A stretch of 5,983 nucleotides of DNA from an uncultured Fibrobacter sp. (GTDB lineage: Bacteria; Fibrobacterota; Fibrobacteria; Fibrobacterales; Fibrobacteraceae): the NCBI GenBank assembly GCA_947306025.1, contig CAMZFJ010000134.1:1-5983 (forward strand), written 5' to 3'. Position 1 is the stretch's first letter. Every line of letters begins with the position of its first letter. The notes under the pieces are model-generated. The model saw nothing but the letters and a program-made list of their open reading frames with translations. It was not told the origin of the DNA and ran no database searches. Positions 5,640 through 5,983 of this stretch are shown piece by piece. The translations under genes and the position numbers were made by a program.

Positions 5640-5983
5640 CTTTTGCTTAGGCATCTGCACGGAGATGTGGATGTCCTGCAACTGCTGGAGGTCCACTTCG
5701 CTCGGGCACTGGTCCATCGGGCTAGAAGCGCTCGTGTTCTTCGGGAACGCGATGTAGTCACGGATAGATTCTTCACCTTCCATGGTAGCGACAACGCGGT
5801 CGAGACCGAAGGCCAAGCCACCGTGCGGAGGAGCGCCGTACTTGAAAGCATCGACGAAGAAGCCGAACTTTGTCTTGACCTGTTCTTCGGAGAGGCCGAG
5901 CAAGCGGAACACCTTTTCCTGAACTTCCGGGTTGTGAATACGGATAGAACCACCGCCGATTTCGACACCGTTAAGAACAAGGT
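5637..5983 (-). CDS. aspS: Aspartyl-tRNA synthetase, C-terminal part (N-terminus beyond right edge)
   Basis: The 114 C-terminal residues plus TAA are present; the full enzyme is usually about 590 residues. It charges tRNA-Asp, or tRNA-Asp and tRNA-Asn if non-discriminating, in the cytoplasm. Within the visible part, [14 protein letters not shown] lies at residues 3-16, [14 protein letters not shown] at 29-42, and the class II motif 3, [10 protein letters not shown], at 53-62 with its ATP-binding Arg62. [10 protein letters not shown] at 77-86 and PSEVD at 93-97 complete the typical bacterial AspRS end. The GAPPHGG signature separates it from lysyl- and asparaginyl-tRNA synthetases. Whether it is the discriminating type cannot be told, because the anticodon-binding domain is outside the window. 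It converges on the acetolactate synthase unit and has its own terminator. Confidence 0.96.
   Translation of the reverse strand, partial: LVLNGVEIGGGSIRIHNPEVQEKVFRLLGLSEEQVKTKFGFFVDAFKYGAPPHGGLAFGLDRVVATMEGEESIRDYIAFPKNTSASSPMDQCPSEVDLQQLQDIHISVQMPKQK

Noticed and set aside
1..5983. CRISPR array, tRNA, rRNA, insertion sequence or phage genes
   Set aside because: No spaced direct repeats of CRISPR size, no cloverleaf, no transposase motifs and no integrase or structural phage genes were seen on either strand.

Overview
The window looks like chromosomal DNA from a Gram-negative bacterium of medium GC content. A Fibrobacter-like organism is my best guess. It rests on the protein style, a fused ATP-grasp/alpha-E protein, AT-rich gene starts with poor Shine-Dalgarno sequences, and heptamer-rich spacers. 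This is recognition from memory, not a database match. There are four confident protein genes, two cut by the window edges, and one likely 57-residue gene.

Left half, minus strand (1-3289): a tight two-gene operon, running off the left edge. It encodes a circularly permuted ATP-grasp domain fused to an alpha-E domain, then a Cys-His-Asp transglutaminase-like protein starting one base after the first stop codon. This pairing is the core of a widespread but poorly characterised predicted peptide-synthesis or peptide-tagging system. The ATP-grasp half appears to lack the usual glycine-rich loop.

Divergent spacer (3290-3556): an AT-rich 267-bp region with several inverted repeats. Each side carries a TTGGCAC...GC element with the GG-N10-GC geometry of a sigma-54 promoter, one pointing at each gene. 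This suggests that the peptide operon and the acetolactate synthase gene may both respond to sigma-54 activators.

Right half, plus strand (3557-5438): a catabolic-type, probably FAD-independent, acetolactate synthase. A 57-codon reading frame with its own ribosome binding site follows after 9 bp, then a strong hairpin terminator.

Right edge, minus strand (5489-5983): the C-terminal 114 residues of aspartyl-tRNA synthetase, facing the acetolactate synthase transcript. Its 3' region holds two heptanucleotide repeat arrays and then its own terminator. G-U wobble pairs in the two hairpins assign each to a different strand, so the convergent ends are insulated.
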